Shown one piece after another: positions 12,036 through 26,704 of a stretch of 64,000 nt of DNA. Made by a program: the position numbers and the translations under genes. The stretch's first letter is position 1; every line of letters begins with the position of its first letter. The DNA comes from Sialis fuliginosa (taxonomy: Eukaryota > Arthropoda > Insecta > Megaloptera > Sialidae), in assembly GCA_961205875.1 (NCBI GenBank), contig OY540812.1, positions 11,842,001-11,906,000 on the forward strand, read 5' to 3'. Under the pieces are notes generated by a model that was not told where the DNA came from, did not search any database, and saw only the letters and a list, made by a program, of their open reading frames with translations.

Positions 12036-14518
12036 ACCGTTTACTTTCTAAACTATAGATTTGATTACATCATTCCAAGTTCGAATGCTTTGATAGGAGC
12101 CTGAGGTACAACTCGTAGATCTATTTCTTAAGATATAATAATTGTTTGTCAGTAAAAGCCATTTTGTGTCATTTTTTCATAAACGGAAAATTCTATTTGT
12201 ACTTTATACTGATATAATTATCTATATCACTTTAGGTTAGCAAAATATTGTGTTACTTTCAAAATTTACTAGTTGTAATTTTTGTAAATTGTAATTATAT
12301 ATTAACCTACTTCTATTTAATTATAATGGAATATGTTTATAGGTTTTAATATTTATTATTATCATTATTTTGCAATTATTATTGATTTACTACTTATATA
12401 CTTTCTTTCTTCCCACAATTAGTATTTTTATTTTATAGAGTTAAATTAAATGGTATAAAAATTATTTGTTTTACCATATTTAAGTTCAGTATATAAGTCA
12501 AAATATTCTTATAATATTTAAATTATTTTTATATATTATAACACGTATCCTTTCAAAATTAAAATTTTATAAATGTCAAGGTTTTTTTTAAATCCATACA
12601 ACCTCAACAACTATCTTTGTATATATGTAAATAAGCCTTTTTACACAGAAAAATAACTGACATTATTGCATGTGTCTAAAAAAAAATGCAAGAATATAGT
12701 GTGCACTTTTACATCTTCGAGGCGTTATGATGTCATTTTTTATATATTATAAAATTCAAATTGGAAATTATTACTTAAATTATATTGTTATTGTAACAAA
12801 TGGTAAATTAAATTATTTAGTTTTAATTTAAAAGGCAAAATTTTCAGTTTGTGAAATTAAATTAATATCAATGTGTAATTTTCTGGGTAAACTGAAACAA
12901 GCGATTATAATTAATTATTACAAAAATAAAAATCACAAAGCACCGAAACACAATCAGTGGAAAAAATATTTAATTAAAGATCAAATTAAAATTTTACCGT
13001 GACATTCACCAATTGAATGTTTCGAAACGAATTGAACTTTAAAAGCGGTAAATAAAAAAATATTAGAAACCTTTTGACACACAATGGGACGAAATTTAAA
13101 CACCTACTAATTAAAACAGGTATATAGTTACAATCTGCTACATTTACAATATTCATGAGGTAACAAAACATTTAGTTTAAATACTCTATTTTACACAACA
13201 GGGGAGAATGTGTTTTTTAATTAAGCAAAGAGATTGACACACGGGATTATTCTTCTTAAAAATCAATAAAAAAATTATATTTCAATTATATAAATTACAT
13301 ACTTTACTAGATAAATTATCTGCAATATTATTATTAATCTCAATATTTATAGAGTATAAATGTAGGTATATATACAATAGATGCGATGTTATAAGATTTC
13401 TTAGGTTTTTAAACTTCATTGTTAAAATTGAAAAATGTAGTATGATTATTTTAGTCGTTTCTATATGCATTCATATATTTTTTTACAAACAAGGTGAAAG
13501 ACTGTGAAGCTAAGATTTGTTACATTGACATAAATCACTGAATAGAAATCGAGAATCTATACAAATCTCACAGCCAGAATATCAATCCAGTCTCGACAAT
13601 GCACATAGCACATGTTCTCATATATTAGTACTATGTACTACATACATGGGCGTAGCCAAGGAGGGGGAGGGAAGCTTGTGAACAAGAATGCTCCTCTAGA
13701 TGAAGTGTCTAGAATTACATATAATTACTAATAAAAAAAAACATTGTTTTTTTATATATTTTGAGGCGTTGAATCCAAATTTTAGGTCAAAATAGCACAT
13801 TATCTGATTCATTTTTTTTAAAATAACTCAAAAAAACAAATTTTTGAGTGTATGAAAATTGGGTTTTTCGAGGTTATTTCCAAAATGAATCGAAAAAGCA
13901 CCTCAAAATTCATAAAAATACAATGGTCTCCGAAAAAGTGCTTAAACTTTTTTTGTGTGGCTGTGTAATTAGTACATTTTTCCTTTCACCAAAATAATAA
14001 TGATCAAATCAATCAATCGGCTGATAAGAGATATTTTTATGCAAAATAACGTTCATTTGATTATTAAACGTTTTATATTTTAAGTTCGGGAATTCAAAAA
14101 TCATTTTTTTATATCTTTTGTTATATCGAGTAAAACGTTGTTATCAGAGAACATTTTTTTAGTAAAATATATTCGTTTATCCTTTTTATATAAGAGGCAA
14201 AAAAATTTTTTATATTTTTTCAATATTTCAATTATATATTTATAGAGATATGAAGGACAATTTTTCTTAATCTTCCTTTTTTCTATACGCATGGCAATAT
14301 CCGAATCCCAAAGAGTTATCAGCGATACTGTAATATGCGATAAAACGTTGGCGTGATAATTAAATATTGTGACTATAATATCCAAAAACCAAGTATCACA
14401 AGAACAAACATTAATTAAAAACTTTATAACGGTGATCAGGATATCCGAATATAATTAATGTAGGTAAACAATAATTCAACATAATCTATATCCTATCATG
14501 TTCAATCTTCCCTTCCAC

Positions 14519-14550
14519 ATACACACACACACACACACACATACATACAT
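14519..14550 (+). repeat. (CA)n microsatellite followed by (CATA)n
   Basis: About eleven CA units followed by three CATA units. The next 80 bases, to about 14635, are unusually GC-rich (ACGTGACGTAGCACGGACC, ATCCCGTCGACCTCCCC), without an open frame or splice pair I can defend. Confidence 0.85.
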
Positions 14551-15763
14551 CAGACACGTGACGTAGCACGGACCAGCTGACGGGACAAGCAACATCCCGT
14601 CGACCTCCCCCATTCACCCTCTAACCCCGCGCGTGAATACTGTTTGGTAAATTTATGAGCTTGTTGGCCTAGTTCGAACGACACATGCCCTATGATATTA
14701 TTTAAATTCCAATACGCTTAATGTACCATGTCATGTAATTATATCAATGGTTAATTATTGTTTTCCAATCAGGGATTTTAACGATCGGTACAATTTTCAT
14801 ATGGGGATGTGTTAGTATACAGTATACATATATGTATAATAGTAACGATATATCCATTTACAGCCACAGTTTTGTGTTAATTTTTGTTATTTTTTTTTCA
14901 GAAACAGCATAACTTAGACAGCTGAAACAAATACAATTTGTCATGGTTTTGTGTATGTCTGTCCCATGAATCCTTGTCACACGCATAACTCATGAACCAC
15001 TAAACCGATATTAATGAAACTTGGTTAGATGATTGGGTGAAAATTTTATAGAATATTTTTCAATTTCCTATAATATAGGTCTACAGCGTTTGTTCTAAAA
15101 TATTCCCTTACAAAGATTTATCTGAATTTGCTTTAAAAAATCGTCATACTCATTGAATCTGTATTTTATATCCCACTCTTTTAGAACACAAAAAACAAAA
15201 TTTTATATAAAATAAACAAAATTACAAGATCATCGATATATTATTCAAATAAATATTCTAAATTATATTCATAGAAATTATATAAAATCAATAACATATA
15301 TTTTTAAACTTTTTTATGCAAGAAAACCACCCTCGTCTTTTAAAATACATTTCCTTTCAACATACATATCTACTTATTTAATGCAATTTCATATTCAAAC
15401 AGGCAAGAAGTGCCTAATTTACTTTGTATTTCTTCTTTTTGTTTACAACGAAACTTTTTCATATGAATCAATGACGACGGGCTGTTCTCTTTGTTCAAAA
15501 CAAATCTATCAATTGGATTGTAATATATAAGGACGGTATTACACCGCAACATACCTTTTATATAATATAATACATTCAAATATATATTTGAATGATTTTT
15601 GATAAAAAATACTTATAAAAATGAACATTAATATTTTTTTCATTCCAAAGGAAGTTAATATTAAAAAGTACCTAATAGTTTATATTTTTTATTTTCTTTG
15701 AGTTTATAAAATGATATTGAATATGCTATTTCAATAATAATATAATTATTTTTATTACCTTAC

Positions 15764-15809
15764 ATTAGGAAAGACTATAGATACAATACAACCAATACTA
15801 TAGTCTGTT
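15764..15809 (+). repeat. Short dispersed repeat, copy 1
   Basis: ATTAGGAAAGACTATAGATA followed by CAACCAATACTATAGTCTGT matches 42121-42162 with few changes. It contains its own inverted repeat (GACTATAG/CTATAGTC). The second copy lies inside the large foldback element at 41892-42860. Confidence 0.55.
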
Positions 15810-17229
15810 TCATTTAAGATTGCAGTGGTGGGCGGAGATTATACGGTACGATTCACAAAGGCGTTATTCTTAACCCTAGGTAGATAACCTACGTTGAATC
15901 GACGTACTCATTATGGTTATCTTTAATGTACCATAAAATATGGTTATCTATCTAGGATTAATATTATAAAAATTAAAATTAAAACCACATAATAATAAAT
16001 ATTGTAATATGAATAATTATGATAACTGTCATATTGTGACGTAAAAAACCTTGAATTTTTCAATTATTATTAAAATTTTAGTATCATAGTTATCGTGGTT
16101 GGGGTGTAAAGCACCTAGGGGTAAAAACCCTAGTAGGTATTAATTATACTCGTTAAGATGTATAAGAAAAACAATTATTAATTGATAAACGTATGTCTTT
16201 AAACTATTTTATTTATGATAGTTACGAAATTATAAATAATTTAATTTTTTTATCGAAATAAATTTGTATTATAAAATGTAATAAAACAAAATATGTCAAT
16301 TGTCCACACACAAAATTGTAATTAAACTAAATGTATTAACAATTCAATTGCCTCAATCACCCTGAGGCAAACATCTGTCATATCAGTAATCTGTGTTAAG
16401 TGTAGAATTGTGCTCGTTTACTTTTATGTACTTATCATTTATTTATCTATGACAATATTGTTTTTATCTACCGAAAATATAATATATGTATATCTATACT
16501 TAATATGAGTTGCTTTCTATTTACACTAATTTACAAAAAAAAACTGAGAAAAATGCATTAAACTTATCAAATAGAAATTTCTTTGCAGTGTAATACTGGC
16601 CTTAAGAGGAATTCAAAAGAAATGAAAGAATAAGTTCATTTAAAGATAATGATGAAGGATGAAATGGATTTCACACAGATCAGGGAAGTGCGGGAATTTC
16701 AGTGCTGTTACCTCACAAGGTCGATTCTTTTTCTCTTCATTCTATTGTATTTAAATCATTTATTTTTAAAACCTGCTCCACTCAGTTAAGTAGGTCTTCA
16801 ATGTAACCATTTACAGTGTAATTTTTATTTCATAAACTTTACCGACAGTTCCGTCTATAATTGTGAATTGTGATGAAATTAATGTAACATAACATCCATT
16901 TTCATGCGTAAAGGAAATTTGAGCAATTGGGCATTAACATGCTTTGACTAGGAAAACACAACTATTACCCAGTATTAAATTTGAGGTTTTAATTTTATAG
17001 GCAACTAGATTATTTTGTGTGTTTCTTTAAATAGCACATGTACCCGGCACAATTTATCAGTGTAAATAATTAAAAAAAAAAAAAAAAATATTTTAAGGTA
17101 TTTCTACTCTCTTAATCCGAACCAATAAAATCTCACTGACTACAAAACTAAGGAACTAGGGATCAAATAACTACATTGCTTGAATTAATAAAAAAAATTA
17201 CAATACTAATAAATAAGTGAAAACTATTT

Positions 17230-17335
17230 AATTTAGTCATTGAATGCGTCGATTTGGTCGTTCTATTAACCAACATTTCATTACACATTGCAGTGGACAT
17301 CATCAGGGCATTTTCGAAAGAGCCCTGAATCAGTG
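17230..17335 (+). repeat. CGTCGATTTGGTCG/ACACATTGCAGTG hairpin-family relic
   Basis: Shares GCGTCGATTTG, CCAACATTTCATTACACATT and CATCATCAGGGC with the better-preserved copies at 47440 and 51309. It contains a stem AGGGC...GCCCT around CATTTTCGAAAGA. Confidence 0.6.
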
Positions 17336-19666
17336 TCTTTTTTCACTAATTTATATTAAGAGAATATGGTAATGGCAATATTTATGAAATATTTTCTGTT
17401 ACTAGTGTTATTAAATACATTTTACAATATCTATGTAGGTTTGTAACACAATTTGTAAAATATTCATTACTTTATTGTATGGGTTTCATATTAAAGTGAT
17501 ACACAAACTTAATTATCATTATTAATTGTAACAGTACTGAGAATATTTTGTAAATACACATACATAGGTCGTAGATTATATTTCAGTTGTATTTTATTAT
17601 AATATATTACAAACAAAAGATTGAGAATTACAATTGTGAGAACATTATATTATATTAACCTTTATATTGTGTAAAGATCAGTGAAATTTGGAAACAACTA
17701 CTTACATATGTGTTTGAATAATTATATACATATATAGTATATATGTATCTATGTGTACACTGTACATGTCATTAAAAAGGAAAGTCGGAAAAATTTACTT
17801 CCGTCTATTTTGTGTATAATTTTTAATATTTTTATAAAAATAATATATTATTTAAGAATTCTAAAAATAATGATTTAAATATTTATGTAGATATTTTTAT
17901 TTAAATAAAATTTATGAATAAACATATTATTCAAGAGGTTACTAGTACAACATAAATATTTTACACATTTACATTTTCTAATACATAAAATATGTACTTA
18001 AAATTACATAACAAGCACTTACAGCTTAAATACTTAGGCACCTTTAGCACGCAATAGAAGCCAACAAAAAATACAAACAAATATCTCAACAAGCATAATA
18101 TTGTCTTAGTAAATAACAAATAATAATTCGAACAGTCAGTTCCGGCTGGGTGAGCCGAGTGCAATTTGAAAACCAAAATAGATAAATTCACGATCGCGCC
18201 GACACGGTTTTTAGATTACAATGAAGTATTTTTCCAAACGATTTAACTTACACCCATTGCTACGAACATTTTCGGCTAATAAATATTATTCTTGTTTATC
18301 TGTACAGGATTTGCGTCAAAGGAAATACTGCAGGGCCTTTGATTTGTTGCCGTAAGGAACATGTGTACATTTATCAATATTTAACAAAAACATCCTTGTT
18401 TATGGGAGTTGAAACAAACATGAATATTTTTATGAATAGAAGTAAAAAATACCGAAAATTCGAGCAAAACACTATAAAGATATAGTCAGGGAGCTCGTGA
18501 CAAAAATATACTACAGTCAGCAAGTCAGGTATAGGGATACCTGGCACCATTGACTTTAACAGACTACTGACTTAGTCAGTCCTATCAAAATTTCAGACAA
18601 AATTTAAAATCTAAATTAACTATATATACAAATTATAAATTATTTTTTTAAGTTGGTTAGGAATTATGAAAATTAAACGTTATTGACAGCTACTACAATA
18701 CATACCTTAAGTATTACAGTACAAAAATATATACAAAAACAAATTTGTATGCATACCTAAGTGTCGGCAATGTGCATGTCGAAATCATAAAAAAGGGTTT
18801 TGCATGAAATTTAAATATAAATACAATACCCCCAAAGCTTAATACACATCAACGTCAATAATTCTACATAATAATAAGTCGTTAAGAGTTTTTTTTTTGC
18901 GAATCGGCCGAATAAACAACAATCATTCTATTGTTTTGTACATTTTAACTCTCAATTATCGGCTATTAAAAATTCAATACATGAACATTACAGCTACTTA
19001 TAGCATCAAATTTTGAAATGGCCATGATTTAAATTTTATAAAAATTAAACACGCGTAGATTTTAATCTAAACATTTACAAACAAACAGTTACAAGACGAT
19101 TATCTCTAGATTATCAGTTTAATCTTTTGTGTACTATATGTATACTATGTTGGCACTCTTTCTTAAGTATATTTTGAGACACATATATATAACACATTGA
19201 ATGAATATTAATCTTTACGCTATATTAATGCCCGGTATTATATTGCAAATGCAAATTAGCTCTCAGCTAACGCTATCTACTAGGTATTAAATATAAATGA
19301 CAACCACTCGCAGATGTAGCTAATGAAATAAAACATATAATGACTTTGATGTATGTGTATTAAGTAGAAATCAGCGACTTAAAATAAGTGCTGCCAAGTG
19401 CACCTAATAAAGTGCATAGAATTTACATTATTATATATTTATTACCACTGTTTTAAATTATCGAGCAATTTCATAACAATTTGACACCTATCAGATATCA
19501 TTAGTTGGGAGCTAATATGCATTTGCAGCCAAGCAAATTCTTTATAATATTAAATATCAAAATTTCGAATAATAAATATTTTAGGCGCAGGCCTTCAAAC
19601 TCGTTTATTATCGCCAAAAATTATTTTTTTAAATATAATAATTTTTTGCCCAAAGATTTTTTAAAT

Positions 19667-19892
19667 CAGATTTTTCTCTTCAATTTGCTTTTTTGTTATC
19701 GTTGTACGACCATTTTTTAACCGAGCTGTTAGGAAAAGACTTTCAACTTTCCAAAGTTGCCCTTAATTTTTTTTACAATCATTTGTTCTCTAGTTATAGA
19801 CAAGTATGATTTTTTCATTGATCGCAAGTAACTCGGTCAAAAATGGACATACAACGATACAAAAAAAGAAAATCGGGAAGAAAAATCTAATC
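19667..19892. repeat. Foldback (imperfect inverted repeat)
   Basis: The arm at 19667-19730 (with TATCGTTGTACGACCA and AACCGAG) is imperfectly complementary to 19826-19892 (ACTCGGTCAAAAATGG, ACATACAACGATA). The arms are about 65 bp apart in a spacer of about 95 bp. Probably a decayed small transposon; no coding content. Confidence 0.55.
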
Positions 19893-22800
19893 TACAAAAG
19901 TCATTTATTAGATTTAGTCAAAAAACAAAAAAAATTAATCCAACCCGTAATTGATAAATATTTCTTATTATTTTTTTTGTAACTTTTTGAGGATAACAAA
20001 AAATTTTGGGTGATAGTAAGCTTTTTATTGTCAAATTAATTTTCAGCGCCCAAATGTACGTAAGAATAACATAGTGAGAACTTCCATGAGCCGTGACAAT
20101 TATAATACTACTTAAAAATAAGTAACATACTTAATTTTAATATTCTTAAAGTGTTATTTAAAAAATGGTAATATTAATTATAATAAGCTCATTAATAACA
20201 ACGTAAATCTAAAATGAAATTTAATACATGAAGAAATTTGCAAAACACACATAAATTTTTTAATCATAACCATATTGTGAAACACAACGTTTATTGTACC
20301 AATTAATTTAAAATAGGTTCTACAAGTATTTTTATAATTATAAAATTTCAAAACACTAAAATTAGTACTTGCAGACATCAGAGAACAATAAACTCAATTA
20401 GCTAATAAGAACATGACCTTCGCAATTTGCTATTAATAGTAGAAAGTTTGCAATGTATTGAGTGTTTTACTTGTGTACACTCAGTTATTGTGATTTATAT
20501 ACATTTTAATCAGTTTTTCTATTAGACTTAAAAAAATTCCACTGAAAAAAAAATTTTTTTTTTCATAAGAACAGAATATCTTTCCAGCATTTTATTATAG
20601 ACTCCAGTGTATATATCTTAAAAAAAATTAAATATTATTGACCTATTTTGATCTATTAAATTTTTTTGTAATATTCTGTTTTGTATTTTAGAAAAGTGTC
20701 TAATGTTTTTGGGCTTCCGCGGTAACTTTTAAGTGATTCCTTGTTTCCGGATGTAAGCCGTGACAATTTGGACATTATTTTCAAGCAGCTTTTACTCAGA
20801 ATCCGAGGATCACATCTTTTTATATAAAATTTATTATATTTTTTTATTTTTCAAAGCTTTATTTGGTATAATACTGGCCTTATTATACAAAACATTTAAG
20901 AATGGCTATCGAAAGCACTAAAAATATCAAAACCAGCATGAGTTTTTTATGACATTTATTTTATGTCGCAACATGAAATTAATATTTTGTTGTCTGATTG
21001 AGTCATGCAGATATATTGTAATTACTGTTTCAGATATCTTATAAGATTTCTTCACGTAGTTTGTATTTATGTTATTTTCAATAAAATTTTATGTTTATTT
21101 GAGTTATATTTTTCTTTGGATTAATACATTTGACAATAAAAAAATTATTACGAAAGAAAACGAGCATTTTTAACAAGCAATTTATTTACTTATTATACTC
21201 AAAAACTAACATTTAGTATAAAAAAAATACTTTAAACATTTCAAATGAAGTTAAATTATACCCTTAATAAGAGGTAGCGATTTCGAATTTGTATTGAGGT
21301 TACTATTTAATTTTACGTGGGCGATTTAGTTATTTATCGATTATATATACTACCTGGCATTAACAAAATGTTAATAGTATAAAATATATATACATATATA
21401 TTAATAATAAGTAAATTTACATTTGGTTTGCCAATCTACATACGTGTAAACGAAAATGTCAAGAGCAGATTAAACACTGAATTTTTATTTCTGACAATTA
21501 AAATTGTTCTTCAAGGTTATGAAATAATTTTTATAAATTTTAATTTTAACCTAAACCAAATTTGCAAATATATATTTTAATCATTATGATTTTATATACT
21601 ATATATTTATATATAATAATTTTATTATATAAAGAACTTCCATTAACTTCAATATATTTCAAAATCAGTATTAACGTCATATCAGGAATCTTTTATAAAG
21701 TACATCTGTTCAAATATTATTAGTATTCTTTTCGATTAAGATCAGTTTTATTACAAACGTAAAAACATAATATAATACCGTATAGTTTTTGAATTTATTT
21801 AATTTTTTGGTTTAATTAATTTAATTTTAGCAAAGTTAAAAACCACTATTATACTAATATTATATAGTTCGTCTATTAGAAATAGATGGATCCAAATTAC
21901 TATGATAAAATAATTTTTTTTTAAATTGTGTGCTGAAATTTTTTTATTACTCGGCATTGTTATACCTACATATTCTCTATATATTTTTTTAAGATTTTTT
22001 CCCTGTTACTTTTAGAGATAATATTTTTACAACTTCTTTGAAAAATTGTTAAACTAAGATTTTATTAACAAAACGATTACATATTTAAATTCATTAAATT
22101 TTCAGTTGTCATTTGATGTATTTCAAATATAAATATTTTGGTAATCTATTTACCCCCTCAAAAAGCGGCAAAAACTTATAACTCTATTTTTATAACTCAG
22201 GTCTATTATTAGTTAATCATTTACTATTTTTTATGCCAAATCTGAGCTTTGTACGTCAAATGATTCAGTGTTAATTCCACAAGTGGTATTTTTCCAATTT
22301 TGGTAGAGAAGTATATGATATACATACATATGATACATCGATACTTTGATTTTTTATTATTATTTACAAATACTAATATTGAATTTAAAACGTCAACATT
22401 TGCTTTCATTTCAAACAAGAATCAATAAGTAGATATATAAGTACATATATCCATTTTATAAAAACCAATAATTTTATAATATTACACTTGAATTCGTTTC
22501 CTTATTTGCAATTTGTTTGAGACTCGATTGAGAGTAAAGACAAAAGCATGTAACATATAGAGAGAGATTCATGACCTCTTGGGAGCTGGTAGCATTTAAG
22601 TAAACTCGTTTGAGTAAGCAAAAACCGACCGGACTGGAGAAGTGCACAGAAATGATGTCATGTCGATGTAATACCGGTTCACGCTGTATGTTCCTTCTTC
22701 ATGTTTGTCTATCGCACGCATAGGTGCCAATGCAAAAGGTGCAATTCTACTTCTCATTTTATTGAATTACTAAGGCATTCGCAGTTAGATAGTTATTGAC

Positions 22801-25462
22801 TTATTAATGAAGAATATATCGAAATTCGTATGTATGGATCTAAGTTTTCTTAGGATTCCAAAGAAACCCTATTAATCTCACTTTGTCGTCCTAGAAACTT
22901 GAAACATGTAAAATGATGCTCTCTAGTAAAACATGTACAAAAAGAAAAATGTATAACCAAACCAGTGGAATTTGACCGTTTTTTTATTTTTTTCTAACTC
23001 AAAAATGGCGCCAGCAAGGGGTTAAAAGCAGTATTTTATTTTGCCTCTCCCATCTAACTCAATAACTATTGGCTCAAAAAATCCAAAAAAATTTTAGTAA
23101 CCAGGCTTTGGTGGAATTACCAACGACAAATACTAAAGTCAATAATATCATTTTAAATTTTGGAATAAAAGGCAGGAGCGTCATAGAATTTTTTTTTTTT
23201 ATTTTCATATTTAGGCATGTGGAGTGTCGAAATGTAAATCTCAATTAGTAGAATATGACACTATTTTTTTTTCTAACTCAAAAATGTAGGTACCTGTGGC
23301 TCTAAACAGTCCACGTATCAATAAAAAGTTATATTTGCTTGTACCTTATAATTTATTAATATAGTATTATTTAGCATGTTAAATGTAAGTATATAAGCTT
23401 ATTTGATTGAACAACGACATAACTCAAAAATTGTATTTTTTGAATAATTTACAGAAAATAAAAGAGAATCTTAAGTTCTCATTTTCTGAAAACATCTAAA
23501 AGAAATACTATTTTTACGTACATTTACATAAAAGAAAATTAATTTTAATAATTCTTATATATTCACGATATAAATAATAAGTATATTCCTACACAACAGA
23601 GAAATCTTATTTATTTATACAACTCATTTAACTTTTATAATTACTTTTAATCTTAACGATAATTACATTTAGTAATTAACACTTTAAACCCGAATTGAAC
23701 TATATCAAATATACCTACCACATTAATTAAGATATAAAAATATATTTCCTAATTAAATAAGAGCGTCTTTATCTATAATCATGTATGTAAATAAATATAT
23801 GAGCAATTTTCAATAACTACATAGTGTAAATAAGAACAAAAAATGATTTCATTTTTGAATTAGTTTCAATTTTTAAATGGGTATGTATTAATTATCTAAA
23901 ATATATTATACTATGACAAAGTACTTACAATTAGTACTATATGTACATAAAATTATGTAGTAACTTAGTACATATTAATATAACAATTGTTTGTTTCTTC
24001 TGTAAGCTGTAGCTCTCACCACGGGTAGTAAAATAATAAAGTTAAATGTCGCAAATAAAACATAATTAATTTAAAACTATTTATAAGATTATGTATGTGG
24101 AGACATCCCATTAATTTCACAACATGAAAACATTTTATATCATGAAAACCAGTGACATTAAAGTGATTATATTTCTCCACCCAAACGTGTACATTTTCTA
24201 TGGCATTTTTTTTAAACTCACTTATACTATAAATAATATTTCGTAAAACCCATAAGAATTTAATTCGACACATATGACGATACGATTTCTAAATACAATT
24301 ACTTAACCTTTACAAAGTGAGTTTAGCACAAAGTAAGTATGATCTTACCGAGAATCCCTGTAGATTCAACTGACAACTTGTAATATATAATATCGAACTC
24401 ACCATTATGTTAACAGTCATAAATAAATGTTCGTAATTATTTTCCGGCATGAGTATCATCTACTAGATACATTTTTCTTTTTAACTGATTAATATGTGCA
24501 TATGTATGTATGGAGACATTCACGTATATGCATGTATATTGTACATGTTATATAACATGTCGAAATTAGTGTGCTTAAATATTTTTTATTGTCATTTAAA
24601 TTTCCTGCAGGTAATTATGATTTATATGTAGATACCTACTTACTAATAAATTCAGTTTCATTATTATTACAATATATTGTCGTAGAAACTGAATGTTAAT
24701 TTAATAAAGCCTTTAATTAACTCCTTCTTTAGATTTTCATTTTAATTGCAAAACTATTTATATCCAAAATTAGCGAAGTATACATACATTTCATCTGAAG
24801 TAAATATACTTATGTAGGTATGTATGTAAATATAAAATGCAGTTATTTAAATGAGCACAAATATGTATTATATCATTTACATATAACTGGCTGAAATAAA
24901 AGTAAAAGTTGTTGGTGCAGATCAGTGTAAAAATAAAAAGGTCTACAAACAACTTGACACTGTTCTGTGCAATAAAAATGCATGTATTTATACATAATTT
25001 ACTGTTAATCAATATTACTAATTTTATACTATTTTATGATTTACAATATTGTAATATTTATGCATTTACTAACAAATTTGAAATAACTGAAATATAATAT
25101 AATAGTCTTAACAATTTACCTTAGTTATGCAGTACTTATATGAATATATATCATTTACTGTCACTAAGAACCACAAGAATATTATTCAAATAATTTATTC
25201 ACAATTTTCACATCATAAATCACTTAGTATTCGTTTTATTTTCACACATTTACAAGTTATTCTTACAACTTCACGACAAAACAACTAAAAGGTTTTCGAT
25301 TACAGAGCTTACAGAGTTCAAAAAACAACACACTAAATGTCTGGAGATAGCAAGACCAGAGATAAGACAAACAACAGAAGAGAAGGTGAGGTAAGGCCCG
25401 GCACCTGAGGTGCACTGACAGCCGCTGCGGCCTCGCGACTCTTTCGAGGCCACAGCACTCAC

Positions 25463-25508
25463 CAAGAGTTGCAACAGGGATTTACAATTCTCACACCTTT
25501 GTTTTTAC
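25463..25508 (-). other. Possible 46-nt cryptic or alternative exon in a GC-rich island
   Basis: An acceptor TTATCCCTTTTCAG and a donor CTCTTG/GTGAGTG flank 46 nt. A GC-rich patch follows at 25390-25460 (GAGTCGCGAGGCCGCAGCGG). In phase 0 after exon C it would add five residues (VKTKV) and stop; phase 2 is open but fits no known neighbour. It may be an untranslated first exon, a poison exon or chance. Confidence 0.2.
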
Positions 25509-26513
25509 CTGAAAAGGGATAAGAAACTGACCTATTAAAATCCAAGTCGATTTTTTTCTAATAATTTAATCATTACTTAGATCAAAAATTAATTTAATGA
25601 GATAATAATAAGTTATATAAAGTTAAATCTTTCACATTTATTTATAAATGTTTAGTTTACCTGCTCTAATCTCCCCGGGGCAAATATCCTTGTCATAACG
25701 GTAATTCGTGACTGGTTATTCGTACGATGAACGGTATACAATAAGGGTAATAATAATTTTCAAATATGCCAATTTCGTTGAATAAAACAGCCATTTTAAC
25801 TGATGTATATAATTAATTATTATTATTAATTTTAAAAAAAATTATATCTAAATATAAGATATTGATACTTGCATATGAACCTACATATTAGGTATATCAC
25901 ATTACTTTCTTATATTTTGGTCAACCATGAATTTATGTCACACTAATAAAATATATTTGTAACGTATTTAGATCAATGTTTAATTGTTATTTATTTATTT
26001 CTTTTGTATTATGTTTATTTGATTTTAATGATGCTTTATGTTGCAATAGTTTTTATTTATTTCAGGTGAGATAATAATATACACATGAACGTATAGATGG
26101 TGATTTTTACAAGTATTTTCTAATATGTTAAAATAAAAAAATAATATCAAAATCAACAAAATAACTTTAGTTAGTAAAATTTTCAATTTATATTGAATGA
26201 AAAAAAATGGCAAATCTTCATAGTAAGCATAACCCAGAAAGGGGACAGAAATTAAATAATAATAAATAATTCTTGTAGAACTCCGGAATACAAAATTACA
26301 AAATTTTAAAAGTTTTGATTTTGAAATGTAAAATATTATCTTTTAATCTTTATAATGTTGAATTTAAATTCTCGTAAAATAAGGGTTGTTATAACACATC
26401 GTTTATTCTTGTTAAAATTTAGGCCAAATTTCACCAGTTTTCATTATATTTTTATTATTCGTTTCGTGTTTAAAATCAAATTAAATCACTGAAAAATCTT
26501 AGTTAATATTTCA

Positions 26514-26704
26514 TGGTACTACCATCCGACTATACCACATAAAATAAACATACATACATTTACAATCATCTCGAGACAAACACAGTTTTATTATAATTAA
26601 TGCAGAGTGCATGCGAGAGACCTGAACGGCCGATGAAGCCACGATCCTCTTCTTCCCCTGTAGCATGATCGCCAGTCTGACCACGCAGTGCCATTTACAC
26701 ACGC
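26514..26704 (-). other. GC-rich island with strong acceptor; possible exon, frame unclear
   Basis: The acceptor CCATCCCTAATTTCCACAG is one of the best in the window. After it, phase 0 gives 35 codons then TAA at 26597-26599, with AATAAA at 26587-26592 almost touching the stop. The phase-2 frame (with HCVVRLAIMLQGKKRIVASS) has higher GC3 but does not fit exon C. The plus strand also has an acceptor-like CTCTTCTTCCCCTGTAG across the same bases. I can say it is exon-like, but not which strand or frame. Confidence 0.25.

Noticed and set aside
13740-13960. Possible AT-rich foldback (GAGGCG...CACCTC with AAAATGAATC)
   Set aside because: The pairing is patchy and could be chance in such biased sequence.
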